Below, piece by piece: positions 33,285-42,410 of a stretch of DNA of 64,000 nt (position 1 is the first letter of the stretch; each line of letters begins with the position of its first letter). The DNA is taken from NCBI GenBank assembly GCA_000381605.1, contig KB906754.1:1509147-1573146 (forward strand), read 5' to 3'. Made by a program: the position numbers and the translations under genes. This stretch comes from Acidobacteriaceae bacterium KBS 89 (GTDB taxonomy: Bacteria > Acidobacteriota > Terriglobia > Terriglobales > Acidobacteriaceae). Under the pieces are notes generated by a model that ran no database searches, was not told the origin of the DNA, and worked only from the letters and a program-made list of their open reading frames with translations.

Positions 33285-34652
33285 TTAGGCCCGCGTGACA
33301 GACTCGAACGCCAGCCCTTGCCAGGCATGATCACCGGCTTCGAATTTTCTACGGTTCTGTCTTGCGATCTTTCGGAATAGACGGAGCGCGCTGCGATCAT
33401 CCATGCCGAATGTGTCCTGATCGAGGTGTTCCTGCAAGAGCTCGCAGCGGAAGGCGTGAACAGTGCTGGAATCTGAGAAGGCAACATTCATCTCGCCATT
33501 TCCAAAGAGCGAAAAGCGGTGTAAGTTACACGATCCGACGGTAGCCCATTCGTCGTCAACTAGCATCAGTTTGGAGTGAACATAGACCGATTTGCGCCGG
33601 CCATCAACGCCCATTCCCGCAATACCGGCCAACATGAAATTATCGAAAATCCCGAATTCCACCAGAGGTTTGAGAGATGCTCTACGCTCTGGCTGAATCC
33701 GCAAAGCACCGTCCGGATCGGAAGGCACGAGCAAAACTACGTCGACGCCGCGCATGAGCGCCCGATGCAGACAATCCACAATTTCGGGCACGTCGATCTG
33801 CTGATTTTCAATATAGATCGAGCGGCGCGCAGCGAGGATGGCCGCACAATACTGTTCGAAGTTTGATCGTTCACCCGACGCAATATCGTATGGCGCTCCT
33901 TCCGGCGTTGCTCGTCCATCAGCATAACGTCCTGAATGCATCGTTCTTTGTATCTGCACAACCGCCGGGCCGCATTCAGCAGGAACATGATTTGGAAGCT
34001 GCAAATTTAATTCGCATCCCATTCCCCAGCGGCCATCCTCGGCCAATCGCTCGCTTGCTTCGTTCCAGCGCTGTACAAAATTGTGATGAACGTCCACCAC
34101 GGACGGACCTGCAAGCTCCAGGTAAACGTCATGATTGTGCCCTTCACCGCGATGGCCAGGCGCGACCATTGAATGTGGATTGAGATTGATCCCGCCCACG
34201 AACGCTCTTTCATCCGCCGCGCCGGCATCGATAAGCCAGCTCTTCTGATGCTGGCAGAAGCCTGGATTGGCGCGGTCCCAGCGGATCTTCACGCCAGATC
34301 GACGGCGGTTAAGCAATTCGATATGCGTTGCGGATCCCCAGAATGCGTTGTGCCTGAGCCACGCGGTCTCCTCGTCTGGTCGCCAGAAAATGATCCGCAC
34401 ATCGATGCCTCGGGCAGCCGCACGATCGAGGACATCGAATGGGGTTCCACGGCCGTCCGGCATCTCGCAGGCTTGCCACATGAAAGTGACCGTTACCCAG
34501 ACGCTTCGCCGAGCTGCCTCGATCAATTCGCAGATGCGTCGGAATGCGGGTTCCCCGTCAATCAACGGTCGCACCAAATTCCCGCAGCGTGTTGGATAAG
34601 AACCTGATTGTATGAAGGGAATCGCGATGCTCGCGACCGGCACAATATCCAT
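33285..34652 (-). CDS. Phospholipase D-like (cardiolipin synthase-type) protein
   Basis: Protein of 455 residues with two HKD motifs: HQKSWLIDAG (about 135-144) with FVGGINLN, and HSKLMLVDDEWATVGSCNL (about 358-376). This makes it a member of the PLD superfamily that transfers or hydrolyses phosphatidyl groups; cardiolipin synthase-like proteins have this spacing. There is no strong N-terminal membrane helix pair as in ClsA, so it is more like ClsB or a soluble PLD. Lipid substrate not determinable. ATG 34652 has GAGG about 13 bases before; start uncertain. A long A+T-richer gap lies upstream. Confidence 0.88.
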   Translation of the reverse strand: MDIVPVASIAIPFIQSGSYPTRCGNLVRPLIDGEPAFRRICELIEAARRSVWVTVTFMWQACEMPDGRGTPFDVLDRAAARGIDVRIIFWRPDEETAWLRHNAFWGSATHIELLNRRRSGVKIRWDRANPGFCQHQKSWLIDAGAADERAFVGGINLNPHSMVAPGHRGEGHNHDVYLELAGPSVVDVHHNFVQRWNEASERLAEDGRWGMGCELNLQLPNHVPAECGPAVVQIQRTMHSGRYADGRATPEGAPYDIASGERSNFEQYCAAILAARRSIYIENQQIDVPEIVDCLHRALMRGVDVVLLVPSDPDGALRIQPERRASLKPLVEFGIFDNFMLAGIAGMGVDGRRKSVYVHSKLMLVDDEWATVGSCNLHRFSLFGNGEMNVAFSDSSTVHAFRCELLQEHLDQDTFGMDDRSALRLFRKIARQNRRKFEAGDHAWQGLAFESVTRA

Positions 34653-35224
34653 GAAAACCAGGGCCTCTTGATATATCCCTTGTTGAGGTGGTCATCGAGG
34701 GAAACAACAGCTCCCCACAACGGCTAAGTTGATCGAAATATTAAGGCTCAACTGACGGTAACAGGCCAATGCACTCATTGAACTCGGTTTAGCAACAGTT
34801 CGGCAGATGAGTCCTGATAAACATGCTTTTCGTCAGCTGACTCTCAGAATCAAAGGACACGTCCTGAAGCCGCGTCGCAAAAACGCTGCCAAAGGCTTTA
34901 CCGCTCGACCATTGTTTTGCAGTTGCTTTTATTTTTTGCTTTTTCAGCCCAAAAATCGCATGTCAAGCCCCAAAACCACTTAAACCATTTATCATCAACA
35001 GAATACGCTTGGCGTATTAGTTACCCTCCAACCGCTATACTTGTTATATAAGATCAAAAAACAAGCGGGCCCCCGGACATCTTTCGGGGCTAACTCGTTT
35101 AGATGCAAGATTTTGGAGACAACTCATTTGTTATGACCATTTTACAGACTATTGCGTGCCGTAAACTATTGAATATAGGCGGTTTACGCGCGGGCAATAT
35201 GGGGGGGTACCCCAAGCGAAAGGT
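34653..35224. other. 572-base gap with inverted repeats, no gene
   Basis: No frame with coding character on either strand, and base composition is A+T-richer than the flanks. It contains AATACGC-TTG-GCGTATT (35002-35018), a perfect 7-bp inverted repeat, and CGTAAAC (35160-35166) / GTTTACG (35182-35188), a second inverted repeat with a 15-base centre. A GGGG-TACCCC stretch lies near 35215. These look like operators or relics, but nothing decides. Confidence 0.6.
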
Positions 35225-35401
35225 CTAGTAAAAATCAGCGCAACTCTGGAAGAACCCGCACGTCCGGCACACCAGCTTGCACCGGCTGTCCTCCAGCCGC
35301 GAACTGCAGGTCGGGCAGAAGCGAGAATGGTGCTCGAACGCGAGCGAGCACTCGGTAGGAATCGGTTCGGTCGCAATCTCAGGCGCGGTGGAATTCTGCA
35401 T
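35225..35401 (-). CDS. Small zinc-ribbon protein
   Basis: Protein of 58 residues from ATG 35401 (64 if GTG 35419 is used). It holds [20 protein letters not shown] (a four-to-five-Cys zinc ribbon) and ends SCADFY. The ending and spacing recur in small acidobacterial proteins known to me. Possibly a nucleic-acid or protein binding ribbon. Neither start has an ideal ribosome site; an AAAGGAG lies about 15 bases before the GTG. Divergent from the OsmC gene, sharing a 116-base region. Confidence 0.75.
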   Translation of the reverse strand: MQNSTAPEIATEPIPTECSLAFEHHSRFCPTCSSRLEDSRCKLVCRTCGFFQSCADFY

Positions 35402-35517
35402 CAGGAGATAGTAGCGCACGATTCAATATTCAAGCTCCTTTGGCCCACACTCCGCATCGAAGAAGATAACCTAACCAGGTATCTTCGATACGAAAAGAAC
35501 GAAAGAGGAGACATACG

Positions 35518-35940
35518 ATGGATCGCAGCGCATCAGCAGTCTGGCACGGCAGCCTCAAAGAGGGCAACGGCGCAATCTCAACCCAGAGCGGCACGCTAAA
35601 GGACACACAATACAGCTTCAAGGCCCGCTTCGCCGACGGAGTTGGCACGAACCCCGAAGAGCTGATCGCAGCCGCACACGCCGGCTGCTTCACCATGGCT
35701 TTGAGCGCCGAGATCACCAAGGCCGGCCTTACACCCGACTCGATCGAGACCACGGCCGCGCTCACGCTCGACGTGAGCGGCGAGAAGCCCACCATCACCA
35801 AGATTCACCTCACTACCAAGGCGAAGGTCCCAGGCATCGACAAGGCCAAGTTCGACGAGCTCGCCCACAACGCCGAGGTCGGCTGCCCCGTCTCCCGCGT
35901 CCTCAAGGCCGCAATCACCCTCGACGCAACCCTTCTCTAA
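35518..35940 (+). CDS. OsmC-family peroxide reductase
   Basis: Thiol peroxidase of 140 residues that reduces organic hydroperoxides. AHAGCFTMALS (Cys about 59) and VGCPVSRVL (Cys about 122) are the two redox cysteines of OsmC/Ohr. The N-terminal SASAVWHGSLKEGNG and LIAAAHAG segments fit OsmC rather than Ohr. GAGGAG sits 8 bases before ATG 35518. Single gene; followed by a convergent CDF gene 12 bases away. Role in oxidative stress defence. Confidence 0.93.
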   Translation: MDRSASAVWHGSLKEGNGAISTQSGTLKDTQYSFKARFADGVGTNPEELIAAAHAGCFTMALSAEITKAGLTPDSIETTAALTLDVSGEKPTITKIHLTTKAKVPGIDKAKFDELAHNAEVGCPVSRVLKAAITLDATLL

Positions 35941-35952
35941 CCCAGCATCCAC

Positions 35953-36900
35953 CTAGTGGGCATGGCCGTGATGGTCATGCCCATGCACCCCAACCGCCTC
36001 CAGCTCCGGCGGCGCACTGCACCCATGGGTGGTCTCGCAGCCCGTCGTTTCAAACTGAATCGTCGTATGCGTGATGTGAAAACGATCGCGCAGAGCGCAG
36101 TTGATTCCCGTCAGAATGTCGCCGCATTCAGACATCGGCATCTCGGCAATCGTCACGTGGCTCGCCAGAGCATGCGACTGCGATCCGAGACTCCACACAT
36201 GCAGATCATGAACATCCAGAACGCCGGCGACTGAAGCCATCGCCTTGCGAACCTCGCCCAGTTGAAGGTTTCGCGGAGTCCCTTCCAGCAGAATGTTCAG
36301 CGTCTCGCGAATAATCCCCACCGAACTCCACAGAATCATCCCCGCAATCAGAATCGACAGCACCGGATCGATCCACGTCATCCCGCTGAACAGGATCGCA
36401 GCGCCGCCAACAATCACCGCAGCCGTCGACAGCGTATCGCCAAGCATGTGCAGAAATACGCTGCGGATGTTCACATCGCCGGAGAAGCGCCAAAGCAGCG
36501 TCGCAACCGTGCCGTTCATCAACACACCAGCTGCAGCAACATACATCATCAGCCTCGGCTGAACCGCAACCGGAGCGTTGAGTCGATGAATCGCCTCAAT
36601 GGCAATCCAAGCCGATAACACGACAAGAGTCACCGCATTGACGAACGCCGCCAGCACTCCCGCTCGCTGATACCCGAAGGTCTTCTCGTCAGTCGCCGGT
36701 CTCGCCTGAAAGTACACAGCAACAAAGGACAGCACAATTGCCAGCAGGTCGCTGACGTTATGGCCCGCCTCAGAGATCAGCGCCAGCGAATGCGCACGCA
36801 ACCCGAAGTAGAAGGTCGCTCCGACATACGCCGCCGTAAGCACCATCGACACCTGCAGCACACGCTGCATCCTGCCGTTCGAGCTAGCGACCATGTGCAT
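35953..36900 (-). CDS. Cation diffusion facilitator (zinc/cobalt exporter)
   Basis: Membrane transporter of 315 residues with about six helices. SEAGHNVSD (about 42-50) and HMLGDTLS (about 150-157) are the HxxxD pairs of the transmembrane zinc site. The C-terminal cytoplasmic domain (about 200-290) has DVHDLHVWSLGSQSHALASH, a metal-binding dimer domain. The tail HGHDHHGHAH is a His-rich extension that may buffer metal. Exports Zn2+ or related divalent ions by proton exchange. ATG 36900 has no strong Shine-Dalgarno; ATG 36894 is an in-frame alternative. Confidence 0.93.
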   Translation of the reverse strand: MHMVASSNGRMQRVLQVSMVLTAAYVGATFYFGLRAHSLALISEAGHNVSDLLAIVLSFVAVYFQARPATDEKTFGYQRAGVLAAFVNAVTLVVLSAWIAIEAIHRLNAPVAVQPRLMMYVAAAGVLMNGTVATLLWRFSGDVNIRSVFLHMLGDTLSTAAVIVGGAAILFSGMTWIDPVLSILIAGMILWSSVGIIRETLNILLEGTPRNLQLGEVRKAMASVAGVLDVHDLHVWSLGSQSHALASHVTIAEMPMSECGDILTGINCALRDRFHITHTTIQFETTGCETTHGCSAPPELEAVGVHGHDHHGHAH

Positions 36901-36931
36901 GAATCAAGTGTAGTCTGCGCGAGACTCGGGT

Positions 36932-37450
36932 TCAATCCGCCTGATATGGATGTGAGGAACTGAGCCGCAATCCGCTCCATGACTCTGCCACGACGATACT
37001 GTTTGCCGGATTCTGCGGCGCATAGCGAACCTGGATGGGAAGGTCCGTCCGGATACCGTGCACAAACTCCGCCAGCGCGGTAACGTCCTGAGCGCACTCA
37101 TAGGTCACGCCCGCAATCCGGTAGTTATAGACGATGATCTGCGGCGTCGGAGCCGAATCATCAGCCCCAGTGGATATCTCCGGAACGCTGACGGCAGCAG
37201 TGCGCGCCTCCATGATCATCGTGTCCATGATGGTTCCGTCTGTGATGCGTCCGGAGCGAGCGAGCAACTCGCGACGCTCCCGCTCAACCTCCTCGGCGGA
37301 AGGTTTACGCCGCGTCAAGACGTATGCGGCAACCCCTACCGCGGCCACAACGCCGGTAACGATCGCGGCAACGACCTGCGGCGAGCGAACGGACGGCAGA
37401 TGAATTGGAATCAGCGAGAACACAGGCCTCTGCCCAAAAGCATAGCCCAT
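36932..37450 (-). CDS. DUF3592-like membrane protein
   Basis: Protein of 172 residues with a single membrane helix (about 25-45) and a soluble beta-rich tail. The tail pattern RITDGTIMDT, VYNYRIAGVTYECAQDV and LPIQVRYAPQNPANSIV matches DUF3592, small domains often linked to membrane proteins. No catalytic residues. It lies just upstream of the CDF gene on the same strand, 31 bases away, so might be co-transcribed. Function unknown. Confidence 0.65.
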   Translation of the reverse strand: MGYAFGQRPVFSLIPIHLPSVRSPQVVAAIVTGVVAAVGVAAYVLTRRKPSAEEVERERRELLARSGRITDGTIMDTMIMEARTAAVSVPEISTGADDSAPTPQIIVYNYRIAGVTYECAQDVTALAEFVHGIRTDLPIQVRYAPQNPANSIVVAESWSGLRLSSSHPYQAD

Positions 37451-37630
37451 AGAAGGCGATTCGGCGTGAAGAGGTACTGCCTAAGTAACGGACGAATGGG
37501 TCATTGCGTTGGGTCGGGCAAACTGCTGCAAATCTTTCCACGGTCGATTGAATGCCGTGCCGGGTGCTATGGTCGACGGTGTATGATTTCGGCGAACTTC
37601 AAACAAAAGAAATACGGAAGCGGTGGCTTG

Positions 37631-39232
37631 GTGGATAAAAAGATGCGGTCTCAGGTTTCGAGATTTTTGGCTACGTCTACGTTGGCTGGTCTGGCAAGTT
37701 CACCGGCTTTGTTCGGCGCAACTGTCTCTGCGATTGAGCCGGCAAAGATGCCGCGCGTAGGTACGATCGATGAACGGTATCAATCATTCAACATCGAGAT
37801 GCTGGAGGTGACAGGCGGGCGGTTCTGGGCTCCGTACAAACAACAGGCCGAAGCACCCGCGGCACAGACTGATTCAAAGGCATCGACGCCTTCGGGTATG
37901 GATCCGTCGCTGTATCGTTATCGCGCGCCGATCGATCTTTCGAATCCGCAGCTACGCAAACTGGCGGCCGGGTTGGCTCCGTCGTATGTGCGGGTCAGCG
38001 GGACATGGGCTAACTCTACCTACTTTCAGGATTCGGATGATCCGGCCCCGGCGACGCCACCGACAGGCTTTGGCGGAGTGCTGACGCGCAAGCAGTGGCG
38101 GGGCGTAGTTGATTTTTCTCACGCTGTGGATGCGAAGATCGTTACCTCCTTTGCGGTGAGTCCTGGAGTGCGAGATGCAGACGGCATCTGGACGCCGGTG
38201 GAGGCAAAGAAGTTTCTTAAGTATACGCAGCAGATCGGCGGCGACATTGCAGCGGCGGAGATGTTTAACGAGCCGAGCTTTGCCTCGATGGGTGGGGCAC
38301 CCAAGGGTTATGACGCCGCGGTCTATGGAAAGGACTTCAAAGTGTTTCATCCTTTCGTCAAGAAGGCTGCGCCCAAGATGGTGATCCTTGGACCTGGCTC
38401 GGTGGGTGAGTCGGGAATATTGATGGGGGGAATGCCCGGAGTTCCGATGATCAAGTCCGAGGAGATGCTGACTGCCTCTGGGCCGGGCATCGAGGCATTC
38501 TCCTATCACTTTTATGGTGGGGTTTCGAAGCGCTGCACAAGAATGGCGGCGGTACCGCAGTCGACTCCAGAAGGGGCATTGTCAGCCGAATGGTTTTCCC
38601 GGACCGATCGCGACGAAGCATATTACGCGAAGCTTCGGGACCGCTTTCTGCCGGGCGGAGCAATCTGGCTCACCGAGACAGGCGAGACAGCATGCGGTGG
38701 CAATCCGTGGGCTGCGGACTTTATCGATAGCTTCCGGTATTTGAATCAACTTGGAATTCTGGCGAAACGTGGCGTTCAGGTGGTCATTCACAACACTCTG
38801 GCAGCGAGCGACTACGCGCTCGTCGACGAAACGACCCTCGTTCCCCGGCCCAACTATTGGTCTGCGCTGTTGTGGCGCAGATTGATGGGAACAACGGTCC
38901 TCGATGCTGGCGCTTCGCCTTCGTCGGATCTACATCTCTACGCCCATTGCCTGCGCAATCATCCGGGAGGCGTGGCCCTACTGGCAATCAATGCCGACCG
39001 CGCGAACGCCCAAGCGCTGCACGTTCCTGCGAAGTCAGAGCGTTACTCGCTGACGGCGAAAGACTTGCTAAGCACCGAAGTCGACCTGAATGGAAGTGAG
39101 TTGAGGGTTGGCGCCACTGGTGACCTGCCACAATTTACTGGAAAATCCCAGACTGCCGGAACGGTTACATTCGCGCCTGCAAGCATCACCTTCCTCGCCA
39201 TCGCGAATGCCGGAAACGCAAGTTGCCGATAG
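37631..39232 (+). CDS. GH79-like (heparanase/beta-glucuronidase-type) glycoside hydrolase
   Basis: Exported protein of 533 residues from GTG 37631 (ATG 37583 and 37643 are alternatives; no ideal ribosome site at any). Signal peptide ends around ATVSA. The TIM barrel carries YVRVSGTWANSTYF, EMFNEP (acid/base Glu about 214) and WLTETGE (nucleophile Glu about 350). NYWSALLWRRLMGTTVLD precedes the C-terminal beta domain. These fit GH79 heparanase-like enzymes; GH39 or GH5 relatives are possible. Target probably a uronic-acid polysaccharide. Codon use here is less G/C-biased than in neighbours. Confidence 0.78.
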   Translation: MDKKMRSQVSRFLATSTLAGLASSPALFGATVSAIEPAKMPRVGTIDERYQSFNIEMLEVTGGRFWAPYKQQAEAPAAQTDSKASTPSGMDPSLYRYRAPIDLSNPQLRKLAAGLAPSYVRVSGTWANSTYFQDSDDPAPATPPTGFGGVLTRKQWRGVVDFSHAVDAKIVTSFAVSPGVRDADGIWTPVEAKKFLKYTQQIGGDIAAAEMFNEPSFASMGGAPKGYDAAVYGKDFKVFHPFVKKAAPKMVILGPGSVGESGILMGGMPGVPMIKSEEMLTASGPGIEAFSYHFYGGVSKRCTRMAAVPQSTPEGALSAEWFSRTDRDEAYYAKLRDRFLPGGAIWLTETGETACGGNPWAADFIDSFRYLNQLGILAKRGVQVVIHNTLAASDYALVDETTLVPRPNYWSALLWRRLMGTTVLDAGASPSSDLHLYAHCLRNHPGGVALLAINADRANAQALHVPAKSERYSLTAKDLLSTEVDLNGSELRVGATGDLPQFTGKSQTAGTVTFAPASITFLAIANAGNASCR

Positions 39233-39339
39233 AGAAATATGCCGGGCGTTTTTCAGCGTGATAGAGATTTGACGCGATCCTGGGCACGATTCGGGATTAG
39301 CGAGACAAAAGGCGGTTGACGATATACTGGAAGTTGATC

Positions 39340-39996
39340 ATGAAACCGTCCTCTTCTCGCTCTGCAAAGTCGTCCGCCCCAGCAAAAATTGCCGCCCTTG
39401 CATCACACAGTCTGGCCCATCCTGTGGACTTGGCTGAGGGACGGCGTGTTCGCTCAACGACCGTGATCTGCGTCCGGCGGGGCGACTCCGTCGTCATGGC
39501 CGCCGACGGCCAGGTCTCCATCGGAGCGACTATCATGAAGGGCTCTGCGAAGAAGATCCGTCGCCTGTACCAGGACAAAGTCCTCGCAGGATTTGCCGGA
39601 TCGACGGCGGACGCGTTCTCGCTGTTCGCCCGGTTCGAGGTCAAGCTAGAGCAGTACGCCGGCAACCTTGGACGCGCAGCCGTGGAACTCGCCAAGGATT
39701 GGCGCACGGACAAGATGCTTCGACAGCTCGAGGCGCTGCTGATCGTCGCCGATCCAAAACAGACGTTTCTGCTCTCCGGCACCGGCGACGTGATCGACCC
39801 CGACGAAGGGATCGCGACCATCGGCAGCGGCGGCAGCTACGCCCTGGCCAGTGCTCGCGCCCTGATGGAAAATACCGACCTGAGCGCTCGGGAGATCGCG
39901 GTGAAGAGCCTGAAGATCGCTGGCCAGATCTGTATCTACACGAACGACCAGATGACAATTGAAGAGCTGAAGTCGGAAGCACCAGCGAACAAATAG
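39340..39996 (+). CDS. hslV: ATP-dependent protease peptidase subunit HslV (ClpQ), N-terminally extended
   Basis: Threonine protease of 218 residues forming the double hexamer of Hsl[22 protein letters not shown] aligns with the mature start of HslV; the catalytic Thr is about residue 40. No start codon lies directly before it, so a 39-residue Ser/Ala/Lys-rich N-terminal extension must be removed or tolerated. Other motifs present: [49 protein letters not shown] 39340 follows GGAAG 7 bases upstream; GTG 39424 or TTG 39430 would shorten the extension to about ten residues. The hslU gene follows 63 bases later. Confidence 0.95.
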   Translation: MKPSSSRSAKSSAPAKIAALASHSLAHPVDLAEGRRVRSTTVICVRRGDSVVMAADGQVSIGATIMKGSAKKIRRLYQDKVLAGFAGSTADAFSLFARFEVKLEQYAGNLGRAAVELAKDWRTDKMLRQLEALLIVADPKQTFLLSGTGDVIDPDEGIATIGSGGSYALASARALMENTDLSAREIAVKSLKIAGQICIYTNDQMTIEELKSEAPANK

Positions 39997-40059
39997 CATC
40001 CATCCTTCGTAGAACCTTCCAAGTTTCGTCGCATCTGTCGCGACAAGGAGTACCGCATC

Positions 40060-41634
40060 ATGGCAATTTTTCTACCCGGAGCAGCTGAAGACCAGGCACT
40101 CGCACTCGATGAAATGACCCCGCGCGAGATCGTCGCAGAGCTCGATAAGTACGTCGTTGGACAACATGCTGCCAAGCGCGCCGTCGCCATTGCGCTGCGT
40201 AACCGCATGCGACGGCAAAAACTCTCGCCCGAACTCGCCGACGAGATCATGCCGAAGAACATCATCATGATCGGCCCCACAGGCGTGGGCAAAACTGAGA
40301 TAGCCCGGCGGCTGGCGAAGCTGACCAACTCGCCTTTCCTCAAGGTCGAAGCCTCGAAGTTCACTGAGGTCGGTTATGTCGGGCGAGATGTGGAGTCGAT
40401 CGTCCGCGACCTGGTCGAAATCGCCATTGATATGGTTCGCGAAGAGAAGATGGAAGAGGTCGAAGACAAGGCCGAGCTGGCTGCTGAAGACCGTCTGATC
40501 GATCTGCTCCTTCCGCCGACACCGACCGCTGCGCCCGTGGTCACTCAGGGGCCCGGAAGCAACGTCATTCAGCTTCCTGCTGCAACTTCAGAAGATTCAG
40601 AAGACAAACCGGGCGACCGCGAACAGAGGACGAGAGAGAAGCTGCGGCAGCAGTTTCGTGAGGGCAAGCTGGACGAGCGCACCGTAGAGTTGGACGTGCG
40701 AGACCGCAATCAGCCAAGCTTTGAGGTCATCTCCAATCAGGGTTCTGAGGAGATGGACATCAACCTGAAGGACATGTTGCCCGGACTCTTCGGACAGCGC
40801 ACAAAGAAGCGCAAGATGAAGGTCGCCGAGGCGTTCGATTACCTTGTCCAAGAGGAAGAGAACCGCCTGATTGATATGGACCAGGTCACTCGTCTCGCCG
40901 TCGAACGGGTGGAAGACTCGGGAATCGTATTTCTCGACGAGATCGACAAGATCGCAGGCCGCGAGGGTGGACACGGGCCAGACGTCTCGCGTGAGGGCGT
41001 CCAGCGCGACATTCTGCCTATTGTTGAAGGGACTACGGTCAATACCAAGTATGGGATGGTTTCAACGGATCACATTTTGTTCATTGCTGCCGGGGCATTT
41101 CATGTGTCAAAGCCGAGCGATCTGATTCCGGAGTTGCAAGGGCGATTTCCGATTCGAGTGGAACTCAACTCGTTGACGGTAAATGATTTCATTCGCATCT
41201 TGACAGAGCCGAAGTCGTCGCTCGTGAAGCAGTCTACAGCGTTGTTGGAGACTGAAGGTTTGAAGCTGGAGTTTTCCAAGGAGGCGATTGCCGAGATGGC
41301 GCAGTTTGCCTTCCGGGTAAACGAAACTACTGAAAACATTGGGGCGCGAAGACTACACACAATCCTCGAGCGGGTGTTGGACGAGATCAGCTTCCAGGCT
41401 CCGGACCTGTATAAGAGTCCGCGCGCAGAGATTACCGAGGAGGGTGTTGTTGGGGAGGTCCATGTATCGGCCTCACTAACCTCCGAGCCGCAGATACCTT
41501 CGCCGCCGCTGCCTGTGATTGAGCGGCAGACCGCGACTGGCGTGGAGAAGGTGATTTTGGTCGACCCTGAATATGTACGGCAGCAGGTCGCCTCCATTGT
41601 GAAGGACCAGGATCTTTCGCGTTATATTTTGTAA
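40060..41634 (+). CDS. hslU: ATP-dependent protease ATPase subunit HslU (ClpY)
   Basis: AAA+ unfoldase of 524 residues partnering HslV. Motifs: [20 protein letters not shown], Walker A GPTGVGKT (72-79), [17 protein letters not shown], Walker [11 protein letters not shown] (about 290), and the C-terminal DLSRYIL needed for docking to HslV. It is longer than the usual ~440 residues: the I-domain has an acidic/Pro-rich insert (about 140-195) and there is a short Pro-rich insert near the C-terminus (about 475-490). CAAGGAG lies about 9 bases before ATG 40060. Operon with hslV. Confidence 0.97.
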   Translation: MAIFLPGAAEDQALALDEMTPREIVAELDKYVVGQHAAKRAVAIALRNRMRRQKLSPELADEIMPKNIIMIGPTGVGKTEIARRLAKLTNSPFLKVEASKFTEVGYVGRDVESIVRDLVEIAIDMVREEKMEEVEDKAELAAEDRLIDLLLPPTPTAAPVVTQGPGSNVIQLPAATSEDSEDKPGDREQRTREKLRQQFREGKLDERTVELDVRDRNQPSFEVISNQGSEEMDINLKDMLPGLFGQRTKKRKMKVAEAFDYLVQEEENRLIDMDQVTRLAVERVEDSGIVFLDEIDKIAGREGGHGPDVSREGVQRDILPIVEGTTVNTKYGMVSTDHILFIAAGAFHVSKPSDLIPELQGRFPIRVELNSLTVNDFIRILTEPKSSLVKQSTALLETEGLKLEFSKEAIAEMAQFAFRVNETTENIGARRLHTILERVLDEISFQAPDLYKSPRAEITEEGVVGEVHVSASLTSEPQIPSPPLPVIERQTATGVEKVILVDPEYVRQQVASIVKDQDLSRYIL

Positions 41635-42410
41635 ATTTTTTGGCGTTGGTGGAGTAGCGTTTTTGCGGGGGTTTTTGCGATTTTTGCGCGCAAATCGTGG
41701 TGAAATGCGTGGTAAATCGTGGTGGATTCGTGGTGAAAGTGTGGCTGGAAACACCAGCAAATCAGTCCCCGAAAAACACGCCAACTTTTGCATATTTATT
41801 TTAATCTCCTGCAACGATTGGTCCTCAATCGTCACTACACGATCAAGGCAGCTTCGGTTTTCGTCCGGCAAACCTTTCAGTTCGGGCTGCGTCAACCAAC
41901 GATGCAGCGGTACTAACAACTGGATAGGGATGACTGTGTCGAATACCTGGGCCCATGCAGCAGGTAGCGGCGTTCGCAGCATGAAGGATGAATTTCCGGA
42001 ACTAAAAGGTTTCAGCTGTAAATGGTGGCGGGCCAAATGTTAGATACTAGAAGCAGTGCTCTCAATGTTGTGGATTTTCATGCGGTTTCTTGTTGCATGT
42101 TGGATAATTGTTGTTACAGTAGACGCCCGACGCTTATCCGATGAGTATGGCGCCCAGGTTGTTCGAGCGCGATACGGGCATGGACCCGACGCGGTCAGGG
42201 TTAGTACTTTTTTGATATTTCAGATCATTCCGGTCAATCTTTTTCCGGAGTCTTTCCAAACGCCAATTTGCGCGGGCCGGCGCAGGGCGGCGAATAAGAT
42301 TTTGCTCTCTTGATTCAAGGCGAAGCGTTGGTTTGTCGCCGGCAAGGTTAAAGCGTGTCTCTCACGGGCCTTTTTGAGGCTAATCCAACCGTTGAGATGC
42401 ATGGAGCCTG
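41635..42410. other. 776-base gap with degenerate CGTGGT repeats, no convincing gene
   Basis: After a T-rich tail of hslU comes a run of degenerate units with CGTGGT at 41696, 41708, 41718 and 41729 (period 10-12). The rest holds short open frames (e.g. 42056-42313 forward) lacking ribosome sites and coding character. Probably a leader for the diguanylate cyclase gene plus decayed sequence. Confidence 0.6.
41693..41740. repeat. Degenerate ~11-base direct repeat
   Basis: Four CGTGGT-centred units (AAATCGTGGTG-like) in 45 bases just after hslU. Function unknown. Confidence 0.7.

Noticed and set aside
37058..37582. N-terminal extension of the GH79-like gene
   Set aside because: It would overlap the DUF3592-like gene on the other strand, has Arg/His-rich shadow composition and no ribosome site.
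41476..42036. Reverse open frame crossing the hslU end and the CGTGGT repeats
   Set aside because: Arises from repeats and from the shadow of hslU; basic, low-complexity translation.
42056..42313. 85-residue open frame before the diguanylate cyclase gene
   Set aside because: No ribosome site, no coding bias, no family. Too weak to call.
42250..42410. Possible cyclic di-GMP riboswitch before the GGDEF gene
   Set aside because: No match to the conserved GEMM core could be found by eye.
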